Notes under the pieces: model-generated
Told to the model about the DNA's origin: nothing
What the model saw: the letters and a program-made list of their open reading frames with translations, nothing else
Databases searched by the model: none
Translations under genes and position numbers: made by a program
Shown here: positions 12,001 through 27,000 of the stretch, in pieces
Layout of the letters: every line of letters starts with the position of its first letter
Numbering within the stretch: the first letter of the stretch is position 1
Origin: Epiperipatus broadwayi
Taxonomy: Eukaryota; Onychophora; Udeonychophora; Euonychophora; Peripatidae
Assembly: GCA_028023455.1 (NCBI GenBank)
Contig: JAQFVV010006341.1
Location: forward strand, 990,001 to 1,054,000
DNA: 64,000 nt
Reading direction: 5' to 3'

Positions 12001-15000
12001 TTTTACACAGTTATGAACTAGAAAATTCTTGTATATATTTGTCTCTAAAAATGGTTTTCATCTTGCTCCATTTTTTTGCTAGTATATGATGATATAAAAA
12101 AATTGTCTTGAATTTATTTTGATTTATTTCACTTTAATTAATATTTACATTATATTTTTCATAACTTGTAATTGCTGAATTCACAATTGGATTTTAAAAC
12201 TTTTATAATAGAATTTTCTTTTTTAAAAGTTGATTTTTTTATTTTATGCAATATAAAACCAACCATAGACCTCTTATGATTTAGTAATTACTGCTTTCAT
12301 TTGCCCTTACCTTGATTTGAAGTTAATTTAGAGTGAAAATTTGAGATTATGCCTATAGCCATCCAATTTTTCAATAGTGATTGTAAAATAAGTATGTAAA
12401 TATTTATAACTCATGCATTCAAATTTGATATGCTGTCTATAAATTAAAAAAAAAAATGATTGTAACAAGAAACAATTTTTATTACTAATGAAAGGATTCT
12501 TGTATTTCTTTGAGTAGTGAGCTCATAGTGCCAGAGTAATACACTCCTAGTTTTGATATTTCTAGCAGAGATATTATGCACCAATGAACACTGAATTAAT
12601 ATTGACAGAAGAGTATTTACATGCAGTGAACAAGGTTATACACCTATAATGACAGCTTATGATGAAGATAGTATACATCGGCTTGAACTAACAAAATTGC
12701 TATATAAATTCAAAAACTTAACTCATGGCTTCGAGCTCATGCTTGAAGAGAATTTCAAATACCTAGGAAAGTTAAATTATCAATGAGTTCATAAAGGGAA
12801 TGTCGGACCTATGAATGTTAAGCTCATAACGAAAGAGTTACATTGAACTAATAGCTTAGAAAGTGTCATATGCATACAATCGCTAAGTTCATAATATGTA
12901 CATCATGAATGTCAGTTCATGCTAGATCAGGGACTTCATAGGCATTGGGATGATGGAAAATAGACGAGATATATATTTACATGTACAGTTCTTAGTAAAA
13001 GAGAATCATACTAATATGAGCTAAAATCATCATATTGGTGGAGGTGTCACACTTGAACATAAATCACTCAAAAAGTAATACATTTACGGTGTCATTTACG
13101 TACAGGTAGAGACTAAGATGTAGAATTTTATATATATGGACAGTTTTTGAGTCTATGGAAAAAGAATTATCATCATTTACCATTGTTGACTTTGTTATGA
13201 AGAAAGCATTATATATTGAAGATTACTGTGCTCATTAAAGTGGCACCTACGAACACTGAGCTCATGATGATGTCATACAAATGGGCATTTAATTTGAATA
13301 AAACTACAGTCCCTTAGTTCACTGGAGGATAGCGCCTGTAAACCCAAATGGATCTATCATATATCTAATATTTTTTATATAAACTATTTGTCTAACACTT
13401 AGTATTTTTTTGTCACATACAGATCATATCTTAACTAAGTTGTGTAATTATTATAATTTATCTAGATTCATCGCTTTTAAAATAAATTTATTACCAAAAG
13501 CATGCTAAAATAAGTAATAGTAGTGGGTTTTTTTATTAAATCATTTCACATCTTGCTATATTCATTTTTTCTAATACTGTTTTATTATAAACACAGTTAT
13601 AATTCATATGATTTGTAATAACTTAAAGCTCAACCATTCTGAGACGTTATAACATGCTCATCTTCCATCAGAATCCTATTTCCTTCTCATTTTTCTGTCA
13701 ACTGCATTTCTGTTTTGTCTTATTTTCCTTTAAGCACCTCTAATGCATCTGAGTGAATTAGAAATAGTTTCCTTTTTAATTTTTTACTTTCAATGAAAGT
13801 ATAATCTTTTTCTCATCATTTATTGCAAAAAAAAATTATTATTATTTTTTTTTTGAGATATAATGACTTTTTCCTATCTGTTAATTATAAATTTATTGTA
13901 AGAAATATAATCTCTCCTGATATTTGATTTTTTTTAAAACTCACATTCCAAGTTTGAATTATAGTTGCAAATATTTGGCAATCATTGACTAGTTTTCTGA
14001 AAGTTTTTGAACAGCCACAACTTATTACTTCATCAGTGTTTTCTGTTTTTAATTTTATCTGAAAATTAATATTAGGCTCTCAAATCTACTTTCCATTATT
14101 TTTCTAAAATAACATTATTTCACTCTCAAGTTTGTTATCACCATGTGATGAACAATATTGCATCCTGTCAAATTGGTTTCGTACATAAAAACTATTTCTT
14201 AATAAACAATGCAGATTAATCCTGAATAATAATTTTTTGCATAGATAAAGGGATTTTTTTTTGACTGCCTTTTGTCATAAGGTCATGACAGTTGTAGCTA
14301 TGTATATTTAAATTTAATTATGTATTATCTTTTACTAAGGACAGAAGTAATGTGTGACGACAAAATTAAAAGCTGTCATGAAACACATTTCTTTTGTCCT
14401 CATATAATGATATATTGTTATATTCTTAAATCAAAATATAGTAGCCTACTATTCTGAATTAATATTTCTTTTCAAGTAATCTCCCATTAAACTTAATTGT
14501 AATAAATTTGAAAACCTGTTTAGATGTCTATCATATATTTACTTATTATTTGTTTAATTTTGTATTGTTATTTTTTTTTATATCTTTTTTAGACTGCTCT
14601 TATAGAAAACAATCTAAGTCACGTTCAAAAAAATTTAACAGTGAATCCCAACCGTCTAAAGTTTCTAAACAAGTAGTTTACAATGATGATACAAAAACTA
14701 GTTCCCGAAGGCAAATCAATAATATAGATGTAAAAATTAATTCTCGAAGGCTAATGGACAATGTAAATACTAAAATTAGTTCTCGAAAGTCAATTGATAA
14801 TGAAGACGATAAAATGAATGCACGAAGGCAGACAGAAGATAATGATAATATTCGTTCCAATTCTCAAAGCAACCGTAAACGAACTGCTGTTGTGGAATTA
14901 TCTGAATGTAAGAATATATGTTTGGATTTAAAATCTTTTGAGGTAGCCTCAGTCTTATCTAATTCTTCTCAAAGCAAAATAATACCTGACACTAATTCAG

Positions 15001-18000
15001 ATGAAGAAACTTCTGATCTTGATTTAGAAGATTTTTCTACCGAATCTGATAGGCCATTACTATTAAGTCATTGTATAGAATCACCTTCGATTATGTCTGC
15101 CTATGACTCATCAATTAATCCTGTTAAGACAATTACAACGAAAATGGATCAATTTGAAACTTTAACTAGAACTGCCCAACCACCATTATCAACTACAACA
15201 TTTGATTCTGTGGTTGGAAGTAAAGATTTATCAACCATTCCTAATAAAGCTTTGCCTGTTACATTAACTTCTGAGCAGACAATTTCTTCACCTCACAAAA
15301 TAGTAGTTTCATGTTCACCTAATAAAATGGCTTCATCTACTATCAAATTATATTCATCTTTGAACAAATCTTCCTTGGATAAAGTGGAGGATAATAAAAT
15401 AGGACAAACATTGTTAAGTAATACCTCTTCAGTAGTTCCTCTGACTTCTTCCAATAAAATAATTCATGGATCAAATAGGCAACAAACTGCTTCTATCTCA
15501 GATAATAAGGTAAGATCAAGGACTTCTGAACTTTTATTGATTTAATTAGCACAATTAAAAAATTGGATAATTTTGTGAAAAATCATTTGTTACATGTATA
15601 TATGTATGTGTATAAATCACAAAAGTAAATTAAAGAGATAAAAGTAGTAATATAATATAGAGTACACAAAAATACGTATAGATGGAAAGTATTTAGCCAT
15701 GAAGTTATGATACAAAATGAAGTATATAAATTGTACAAAAATTATTAACAATCCAGATAAAATGATTTAAAACATAACTTTAAATATTGGATTTAGATTT
15801 ATAATAATTACAAAAAAGTTAAGATTAACAGGCTTCTGAATGGATTGTTATATTTTTAGTAGAAATTGCTACTAGTAATTCTTAGATTTTTGATACTTCG
15901 ATCTTCTAGCTTTCATTTCTTTCTTTCTTTTTTTTATTTTACAACTTTTAAATAGTCTCATTGGTGCATAGTAATTGTTGGTAGTCAGAAAGTAGAAGAA
16001 AATTTTATTCATTTAAAAAAGCATTAGCAATTATCACAGACAGAATTGCTAACTGATATCTAAACAAATAAGTATACGAACAAATATGAATATTATCAGG
16101 TGTTAATTAAAATTATTAGAGGCTTTTAAAATTTATCATTTTATTATGAATAAAAACTTAATAATAAATAGCATATAGCAGACAATACCTTGTAAAATGA
16201 TATTTTGCAGGAATTATATTAAGTTTACAATGAAGAAAGTAATTATATATTTGTGGTTTTTACTAGTGGAAATAATCCTACCTGATTAATTAAATTTCAC
16301 TTTTTTTTTTTGTATGTGCTAATTGATTTGAAGGCCATTATAATTTCTATCTAAATAATTTTTTTGTGAATCACATTAATATTTAGGATGTACTTGGAAG
16401 CACAACTATTTGTTATCATATCTATTTTGCTATTAAGTTGTTTTTAATAGTTTCTTTTTATTTTGTTTACCATTGTCAAGTGTTAAACAAATTTAAAAAA
16501 TCAGACTTTTTTTTTTATTTACTGAAAGCCACTTGCAAAAGGATGAGCATATTACTTAAAGTATAAAAAGTGCAGAAATTAAAAGTAAAGAGGGGATAAA
16601 ACAAGAATATATAAAAAGCCAATGTAAAAGGGAAAAAATATTTTATTAATTTGTATATTATATGAAAAAAGAATGATTGCCATCATTGGAAAAGAAGGTT
16701 ATATGTAATTGTGTCAGTGAATAGTATAAAAATATTGAGGTAGAAATGTATTTAGAATTAAGAAAAATAAGCAAGGCATATTTAGAATTATGATTACTAT
16801 TCTATTTATAGAAGAGGTAGAGATCAACAACAGAAGGTCTATTGAAAAGAAGCAAAATTGTGTTCTGAGTATTCTAATCACCCTACTTTAGATATGATGG
16901 CTAATAAATAGATGGTTTTTTGTTCTATCTCCAGATATGAGAGTAATATTCAGTAGAAGCCTGAATTTGGTTTTTATATAATAAAAAATCCAGATTTTGG
17001 AAAGCCACCCTGACAATAGAGAAGTTAATCATAGAAAGAGGGATCTTTAGAAAAAATGAATTAGATAAGTTGGATTATTTTAAAGAACTCAGAAAATTAG
17101 ACTTGAGATAATGCAGTTATTTTTTTTTTAAAGTTTTGGGGGGGGAAATCAAAAAAGAAAGATTGTTCAAAGCAAAGTTTGAATATCTAAAATGTTAGTT
17201 GTAAAAGAAATAATATTTTGATTGAGTACGAAGATTATATGCTGAATTAGGAACGATGATATAATAATAATTAAGGTTTTTTTAAACGTACTAAAATAAT
17301 TCTGTTAATATATATTTATGCAATTTTATAGAATATTTACTAATTAGGAGTACAGTTTTATAGACTTATTAGCATTAATTATTTATTTTTTAGATTTGAA
17401 ATATCTATTTTTTATATATATGAGCAATGTGTTGCGCATGGTTGACAGAGTTAAAAACTTAGTAGGATTATATTTAGCGAAAATAAATTTATTTACAGAT
17501 CAAAATATAGTTTAAAAATAATGAACTTAAAATCATGTCACTGCCCTTTTATCATCCAGTTAATATAAAACAAGTGTATTATTATAAATATAAAGAATTT
17601 TTTTTTATTTTTTTTTGCTCATAAATATTCACTATAATTCAATTATTTTTTATCTCGTAAAAGATATTGAAAGCTGACAATGACAGTTTAACATAAATCA
17701 AGCATTCTTTCAGAAATTTATTAATTATACAGTATTATATTTTTCAAAGTTTATTACATAATAAAAATAGTGAATATTGTGACTAATTTTCAGATTTTAA
17801 TAAACATTTATTGAATAATTACTCAGTTAATAAGTTTTGGTTATAACCAGTTAGACATGCTTAGTGTTAAAGTTATTGTTAGATTAGCGGAAAAAAAATA
17901 CAAATTATCTAGATATGCAATAATACTACCTTATCAGCTTTGCATAGTTTGTGTCAATTTCAGAGTTAAAAGTGTCAAAATTGATTCTTGCTGAGTAACA

Positions 18001-21000
18001 AATGGGAAGTGGGGGTCGTATTATAATGAAAGAAATTATTAAATACCACTTTTGTGCTATTAATATTATGTAACCTCTAGAGCAACTAATCAGATTGTTT
18101 AGTATTAACTTATCTTAAATGATAAGAATCTGCACTCATATAAAACAATGATTGTAGGGCATGATTTATATACATATTTCCTGCTAGTGCTTACTAGAGA
18201 GAAATAGAAATTCCAGTAAGTTTATTATTTTATAGAAGGAATAAATACTCTTAGAATGGATTTGTGTTATATATGTAATGGAATTCTTATTTTTTGGGTC
18301 CAGTATATTTAAGATATCTGTATAAACAATATCTTATGTAATAAGCTTGGAGGAGAAGATATCTGCATAAACGATATCTTACTTAATAAGCTTGGATGAG
18401 ATCGTAACTGATTATGCCATAGATATTGTTGTGATATTGGTCTTTTTATAGTATTCATAAAGATGTTATAATTTTGTATTGAATAAATTGTTTTGGATTG
18501 ACCTCACTAAAGCTACCATATCAATAGAGACAAGTAACCCTACAACCTAAAAGAAGGTCCATGCATTGTCTTTGAAAATAATAATTTTCCTTGTGAGATT
18601 ATTTTGATACTCATCAAAGCTAGAGATGTCATTCAAGAAAGAGACAAATATATTTGATACATATGTATCCTCTTTTCAAGCACCAGATCTGTATAAACTG
18701 CAAAAAGTCAGCTTAATGACAATTTTATACTATAGTTTTTGTAATTTAAAAGAATTGAGAAGTGCTAATGATCTTTTTTAAGTTAGAAAGAAATTTAAAA
18801 ATTGAGTTTTAATACATTTAAGTTCAGTAAAGATGCTTGTAATTCAGTATACAATTAATTAATACTAGGGTAATCTATATGGGACCCTAATCTTTTCGTT
18901 AAGGCACCTAGCTTCTTAGATATGGAAGAGAGAGCAGAAAAATATTGAATATTTTGATATGTAAAATTCTTCTTAAAACAATTTTGTTTTCAATAATGCT
19001 TACGAGAATATGGTATAGAGATTTTAAGTAATAAAAAAGTTTGTTTACAATATAGTATTAAGCTTTTTTTTTTAAAAAAAAAAAAAAAATCCCCTCAAAT
19101 AAGAAGAAAAAATGTCAACAACAATATAAACAGAAAAGTCACTTTTTTACTGATTTCTTATACATATATAAATATGTGCACGTATTACATACTAAATACG
19201 ATATATGCATAAAAAGTATTCATATTAACACTGCATAAATATCTAGTGATATGTATACTCTATATGTGTGAAATTGATTTAAAGTAAAATTATATCTATT
19301 AAGTCATTTACAATATAGTTTTGGTAAGCATTTTTTTAAAAAATAAATAAAAGTAAAAATTTCCAGACAAAAGCAAAAATGTCAAACACTTTTTATTTAA
19401 AAGAATATTTCATATTTTAATCACTTTTATGCACATATATTATTCAAAATTCACAACTCAATCAGACTAGCCAAAAAATATAAACTCTAAAATACAACCA
19501 ATGATTTCACTGCTACAAAGCAGATTTCTTAAGTGTAAAGAACATCAAAATAATAACATATTTACACTAAACATTATCTACAATTCCACTTACATCCCAT
19601 ACATCCTTAACCCTTTAAGAATTCAGCATTTCTGACATTTTTGTTTGTCTCACACATCTACTTAAAATATATGATTAAATGATTATTACTTATCAGAAAA
19701 TAATAAATTTGACTTAGTAGTGTATTTAGCCTATTATGTTTAACAATTGTATCCAAATACTCAAAATTATTTTATTTAAATCATTTTATATGATTAGTTT
19801 ATAAATAAAAACAAACAAGTGTTAACAAGTATACATATAAGATTATGTATTCAAGTATTATGCATATTTAATAAATCTCAAACATGGAAAAGTAAATTAA
19901 TTAAATGCTTATATATTTATTGATAATTCTAATCATGAATGAATATCAATTTTACCTTACCTATATAATCAAATATACACACACAAATCCATGTATATAT
20001 ATATAAATAAATCTATAAATATAATTTTATAAAAACTAGATAGTAGAAAGATGCAATGGTTCTTATGTTTAGATTTATTTCATGTGAAGGCAATGTTTTA
20101 AATTTGAAACCCAAGTTCTTATAATTTCTCTCTTTTGTGGAGAAAAGATTGTTTTGTAAATGGTCTTTTAAATTATCAGTTGTGTAGTTCGGTCAGTCAA
20201 AATATTTAGATATTACTTTATATAAAATGTCAAATCTATGATTAATCATTCTAAGTATAGTCTCATAGCCCATTCCCTACATAATGATAAAAGTTATATG
20301 AAAGTAATGCATTCAAAATAAAAATACACAAAAAAACATGAAAGCTAGTATTTAATGAATAAATATTATTTATTGTGTAATAATATATGACTTGTTAATG
20401 TACAAGGTGCAACAATTTAATTCCCGGAATATACCTTTATAAAATATACATGTGGAAATGTACGCTAGTAACTACTGTCATCTTTTTAATAGTCTCCTTG
20501 TGCTTCTCTACACTGATTAAAATGGCATTTCTTTCTAGAAGCACACCTGGAACTCATTTTTAGGAATATTGTTGAGCAGCTGTGTCACATTCTTTTGAAT
20601 ACCAGTTATAGTAGAAAATCTTCATTATTTCAGTGCAGAAGTCAGGTAAATAGGCAGGATTGTCTAGTTGTGCAATTGGTTTTTGGCCAAAAAGTATCTA
20701 ATCTGTCAAGATAAGATAAAAGGCATGAGCTTTGCAGAAATCTTTCTTATGCTCCATTTATTTAAAATTAGCCTGTTTCTTGATTAATCTGCAATTCTTC
20801 AGCTATCAATCTCACATTTAATCATCTGGTAGACCATATTGCATCTCGCACTTTGAATCTCTTATACCACTCAAACACTGTTTTTTATAGCATCTTCATC
20901 ATATGCCACTTGCAATAGTTGTAATGTTTCAGTAGCACATTTGCCGATTTTCACACAGAATTTGATAATTAATATGTTGCTCAAAATTTCAATCACCCAT

Positions 21001-24000
21001 TTTTACGCCTAAGCATTCTCATGGATATTTATTATCTTCTTAATAGCCAGCAGCCTAAAATTTTTGTGTGATTGCTTAAACATGTTCAAACATGAATACT
21101 CATATGATTTCGATACAATTTAGTCACTGTCATTCCAGGAATTAAATTGTAATACCTTGTATGTATTTAATATTGTATTTTATGAGTTTGATTGTTTTTA
21201 TTCTTTATAATATTTGTATTATATTTTTATTCTTTTACAAAATGATATACAACTCTTGTTAATGATCATAAAATATGGTCAAATTGTTGGGTAAAATTAA
21301 AATTATATAATTTATACACAATAAAAAACATTTTTTTTAAGAAAATGTGGAGAAGAAATTTTATATGATAAATATATCAAGTTTTAATTGACATTGTTGG
21401 GAATATTTCATTTGTGATTGTTGGTAATATAATCTTGGACTATCTTTGCATCTAATACATCTTTTATCTTCTCATGAAAAATAATCTTTTTCCAATTTTT
21501 AATCATTAGTTAATTTAATTTTGATTAGTTCTGTTTTTGTGTGATGTAAGTAGACAATTTTAGATGTGGTGAGAAAAATAATTTTTAAACATTGTGGAAT
21601 TTGGCATATTAATGTATTTTTGTAAATAATATAGGAAATAAATTGCCAATAAAAATGAGAATTGAGTTGTTGTTTTTTTTTAATATAATAAATTGTAACA
21701 ATTTCATAATTGCCTGATCCAACAACTGTTATGATATTATTATTACATGTATTGTGTGCTATATTTTTAGCACACATTTAATTAAGTGAATGATTATTAA
21801 TCCTGTTTTATTACAACAATAATTAGCATATTTCCTTTAATTTTAGTAAAAGTTATCAACAATTCTTTACACTTTGTTTATGATCTTCCTCATTTTTTTA
21901 ATTATTCATTTTTTTCAGCTCATGTTATCAGAATGATAATTAATGATCTTATATTTCAACTATGTTTGTAGACATCTAAAAATATATGCTAATAACATTT
22001 TTCATCTTATCAGGGATTTTCTCACTAAAAACATTCCTCTTGCTCTGTATTTGTTTGATGTATTTTGTCCGCATATTGGGATAACAGGGTTATATGTTTA
22101 GCAAATTACAATAATCACTTAAAATGATTATTAATCTTTTTTTTCTAGATTAGAAATTATTTTTTAAACTATAAATGAAGACTTTAAATGTACTAAAATC
22201 AAGTATATTTACGTGCATGGCAGTCAACTTTTATTGTTTGTTAATCTCTTTGTCCTCATGCATTGTATTTTCTAAAAATAAACTCATAATGTAAATTTGT
22301 GCAATGTATCTCAAATTAATACAGGGCAATATTTGGGGAGTGATGTATTTGGTGTTTGCTTTAACTGAAAGATCTTGTCAGACTGAAATTTTCATTAGAA
22401 TATTTTGTATATAATTAAATTTAAGAATTTTAAAGACATATATGTATATAACTTGGTTGTGTATCCATAACTTACTTTGAATATTTATTTATATTGTTTT
22501 TTAAACAATGTATAGAATACCTTAATAATTCCATTAGTGATTCTATTAAGTATATTTGTTAAAGTAAATCACATAAGAAAAAAGTTGATTTATTTTCATA
22601 TTACATATTTAAAATTATATTAAAATAAATATCACTTTGTTAATTCAATGTTTATTTGTTTGCTACTGATTTATATTGTTTCCATCCATTTTATTTATAT
22701 GTGTGTAAAATAATATATTAGCAATGGAATATTTTATTTATGTTCTTGAAATGGTGTCTTTTTTTTTTTAATTTAAAATTATTATTATAAGGTCTTTTTC
22801 CATCAATAAAATATAATTTATCAAATTTGTAGTTTTTTTTTTTTTAATGATGATCTATTTTTAATTATTATTGATTTATTGTAACATGAAAATTCTGTTA
22901 AATTTATTTCAATATTTCTTCTGATGTATACTTTTTTCCCCTCGTCATCCAATAAATTTCTTTATCCATCTGAAGTGTATTCTCTTATAATCTTCTAGGA
23001 TCTGATTTGGGATATCAGTTATTCTTTTACTGCTATATTTCCTAGAAACGTGCTCACTTTAATTTTTTTCATAATATCAATGGTAACTGTTATTTTAAGT
23101 TTGTATTTTACTTGTTAATTGTAATTTGCATATCTTCATATTTTACTATACTGTTGTCTAATTTAGTATCCAAATACTATATTCATAAGTAAATTTTGTT
23201 TGAGCACATTTAGTTAAATTTATTTGTACTATTATTATTAGCATTATAGGCATTTTCTTTTAATATTATTTCTACCACAAGTAATCTTTCCAATTTATGG
23301 TTAATTTTGTGTGCGTTTTTTAGTCAAAAAGTAGTTGCAATTTGGAGAAAGTAAATTTATGTAATAGACAAAATTTAAAGTAATATTTAAAAAATGTTTT
23401 TTATTTTTGAAATTTCTGAAGAAGGCTTAAGTTAGAATTGTTATCAGAATTGAAAATTAGAGGATTGTATGCCATATTGCTTTTGAGTAAATAATAAATC
23501 TTTTAGCTCTATTGTACTTTAAAAAATGTTTTTTTTTTTTGTTTTTTTTTAATTTGCTTCTGCAAAGTTTATAAATGAAAAGAAATCCAATCTTCTAGAG
23601 CAATAGAAAATAGCAATTATTAAAAACTTTCTTAAAGAAATAAAACTATGGGGAAAAAAACTTGCAGATATTATAGTATTAAAAAAAAAAAAACAGATTA
23701 TTCTATCAATTTTTATAAAAAAGAAAAATAAGTTAATGATGAATTTCTGTTTAAATAAAATTACTCATTACATTGAAAATCAAAATTCAAATCCTCAATG
23801 ATAGAATTCTGTTTTTTTTCTTTAACTTCACTAACACAGTAATATCTTCAAATATTAATAGTGGCAAAAGAGTAAAAGAATTTTCAATTTGAATGATATT
23901 GAAACTTCTCCACCAACATATATTATTGCAAATAATGAAAAAACTAACACAATCTGCATAACATCCAAATGCAAAAAGAAATTGTCTCCAATAATTTTGT

Positions 24001-27000
24001 TGGGAAGTTACTTTCTGTTACCACCTACACATTGGAAACTTTCATCATCTAGTTTATATAACATATTAATGCTAACATAAAGAATTTTTAAACCCTTAAA
24101 CATCACATGATCATCATCTCTTATACTAGCACATAATTGTTATCAAACAAGGCAAAACTTTCCATACAGTAGTGCCACCCTGTGCCAACCAGATTAATCA
24201 ATGGATGCCAGAAGGCTTGTGCATAAAATCCCTATCTAGTGCCTAGTCATCCAATATCCCCAAAGTAGTTTCTGGCTTGTGGCTTTCGTCAGTTAGATCC
24301 AAGACTCCTCACTGACAAAGGCCACAAGCCAGAAACTAGTCTGAGGATATTGGATGAGTAGGCACTAGATAGGGATTTTATGCACAAGCCTTCTGGCATC
24401 CATTAGATTACTCAGGGTGGCACTACTGTATGGAGAGTTTTGTCTTGTTTGATAAAGAATTTTTGTTATAAGATTGTTATACCTAAATTAACTAAAAGGA
24501 TACTATTTGATTTATATTTTTATTTCCTATTAAGAGCTAGCTATATGATTCTATTGAAAATTATGTCCAAATGAAAAATTCTCTAGACATTTCAAACTGT
24601 ATTATGTCTTAAAAATGCCAAGCCAGGAATAAACAGATCATTCATAACCCATGCATATTAATAAATATAGATTTGCAAACACAAAATAATTATTTTGTAA
24701 TGATAATATTATTTCCACATGAATTTTGAGTTCACAATTAAGCTGGCGTCAAATAAGATTGCAAATGATATTCCATATATTAATAATTTTTATTAGTCAT
24801 TCATTAAAATAGAGATTATCTAATAATGAATATTTCTGCAGTTTAATTTTCTCTATATCACTCTCACTCAAGGTAGGGACTTGTTTCTATTTGCTTTTAA
24901 CATCTTATGGAGTTTAGTGAAAATTAAACTACAGATATGTTATTCAATATTCCATATGTAACTGTATATAATAAATTTTTCTAAATCTATTGGAATCAGG
25001 TGATAATAATTGTTATATTTCTTGGACATGTCAAGCATCTTCATAATCCCAAATTATTGCATTAGCGCACAGTCAATCATAGGAAATTGATGCCTGATAT
25101 CAACAAAACATTTTTATTGTGACATTTTAACAAAAAAATATTATTATGACATATCTTCAGAGCATTTTGGTGTTGCTTTTTTTTTTTTTTATTAATCGAA
25201 TTGCATCTCTTATTAAACTTCCAGTCTTAATGATATGATCTGCAATTTATGTTTACATATTTTATATCTTTATTTGCATGGAATCATGTAGAGTTACAAT
25301 TGCAGCCATTCCCAAAAACTTTTCATGCATCACGGTGAACTACTTAATGTAGGATCATCCCAAGATTTAACATAGCTTAAAGCAAAAAAAAATATATCTC
25401 ACTCAATCTCCAAAAGTAAACCTTATCTGCTAAAACTTTCTCACATGCAAATATTTCTTTATAAACAAGCATTATATAAAAATTATAAGAATTCCGATAA
25501 AAAATTTTAACAATAAAAAAAAAACCCACAGATTATTTATACACATTAAAAATTAAGTTTTAAATTCATTGTTTTGAATAATATTGATTTGTAGAAGTAA
25601 TCAAAAATTATACTACCTAATTTTAATTAATAATAACAAATATCTGTAATTGAAATGGAAGTAAGTATCTTCCATTGAATTATATGATGTCAAAAACCAC
25701 AAAAAGATAAGAGTGATTCATCTGTCTTTAAGCTCTGTTATGGTTGAATATATTACTGGTGATTTCAGACCATTTAGTTTGTGCATTAATTAAGAACAGT
25801 AGACAAAATCCACCCTATAATTTCAAAACTATATAAAAAACTAAGCTTATAATAGAATTTAAAGACAAGCATATCATTCTGTCTTATTGTAGCTTTTGAT
25901 ATCACATAACTCAATGGTAGATAGTTACTTTTGTTTCAACTATCTAATTTTGTTTTTAATGAAATTAGTATTTATCACTATTGTAACTCCAGAAGAATTT
26001 ACTTTATAGAAATGATCAGTAGTTCAATCATTGGGTTAAATTCTGGCAACATGAAATACTTAAAAAATATCTTGAGTGAATGCATTCAATTATAATTAAT
26101 CATTTGTATTTTTTTTCTAGTTCATTTATTACATAATCGCTGTAAGAATTTATTCTAAATCTAACACATAGATCAATCTTTTGATCCCTTTTACTGCACA
26201 TGTAAGCAAACTACTTAGCCAAAATAAGGTAGCAATAAGTGAAAACTTATTATATATGAAAAAATGAACTCCTCTGTGTACTATCTTGATTACAGTAACC
26301 TCCAGACAGTCTCTGAATGACAGAACTGCTGCTATTTCACTGACATTATTCTTAAGCAAATGCTTTTACAATTGTAAGAAGAAAACAATCCTGCTTCATA
26401 TTTTTATGAGCAGATTGTTTGCCTGAAAATTTTGCCTGATTATCATTTTATTCATCACTTTTTTAAAAAAAAAAAGTAAGTATTGGGCCCAAAAAAAACT
26501 TTAATTTTTTCTTTCAAAATTTAAATGGTAAAAATATAATGTTTAATTATGACTTTCTATTTAGCAATAAATTGCTTATATTTTATAGATTGATTAAAGC
26601 ATAACAGTTATGATGTTGTGTGAAGAAAAGATGAAAATTTTGAAAAGTGACTTATTAAGAAGAATTAAATATCAAAAGTTTTGTAAAATGGTCTTTAAAA
26701 AAGTTTAATATAAGAAAATATGATAATTATGAATTGACAAGGAAAGAAAGCTATAGAAGAGAATGAAAATCTCATGTAAAATACCTCTTAGTATTATTGG
26801 AAGGGAATTTACTTTTGCAATAAAATGTGTAGAAAAGTTCTATAAAGAATTATATATAATAAAGAACAAAATATCACTGCAGTTATTATATTTTTTAAAT
26901 TGCCAAGTATTTTAAATGGAAAGGTAAGACATGCAATTAAATTTAAGAAAAAATTTTCAGGAAATGAAGGAATTATTATTTTAAAAACAGATGAATTAAT

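Larger units (their letters stand above)
24090..24451. mobile_element. Palindromic ribozyme element P2 (13-bp TSD)
   Basis: Two arms (about 24140-24292 and 24312-24451) are near-perfect inverted copies around a centre of some 15-20 bases, with a one-sided tail of about 50 bases on the left. ATAAAGAATTTTT at 24077-24089 and 24452-24464 is a 13-bp target duplication. Each arm holds a hammerhead-like motif beside the centre. Arm sequence (CACTAGATAGGGATTTTATG, CACTACTGTATGG) recurs in P3 and in the half element at 45.6 kb, defining a family. No ORF. Confidence 0.88.

Noticed and set aside
12520-13340. Satellite array
   Set aside because: Words such as GAGCTCAT recur but without a stable period that I could fix by eye.
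14508-14592. An ATG-initiated 345-codon ORF starting at 14508
   Set aside because: The part before 14593 is intronic: it ends in a polypyrimidine tract plus AG, and the frame from exon 4 joins exactly at 14593. It also runs on past the donor at 15509.
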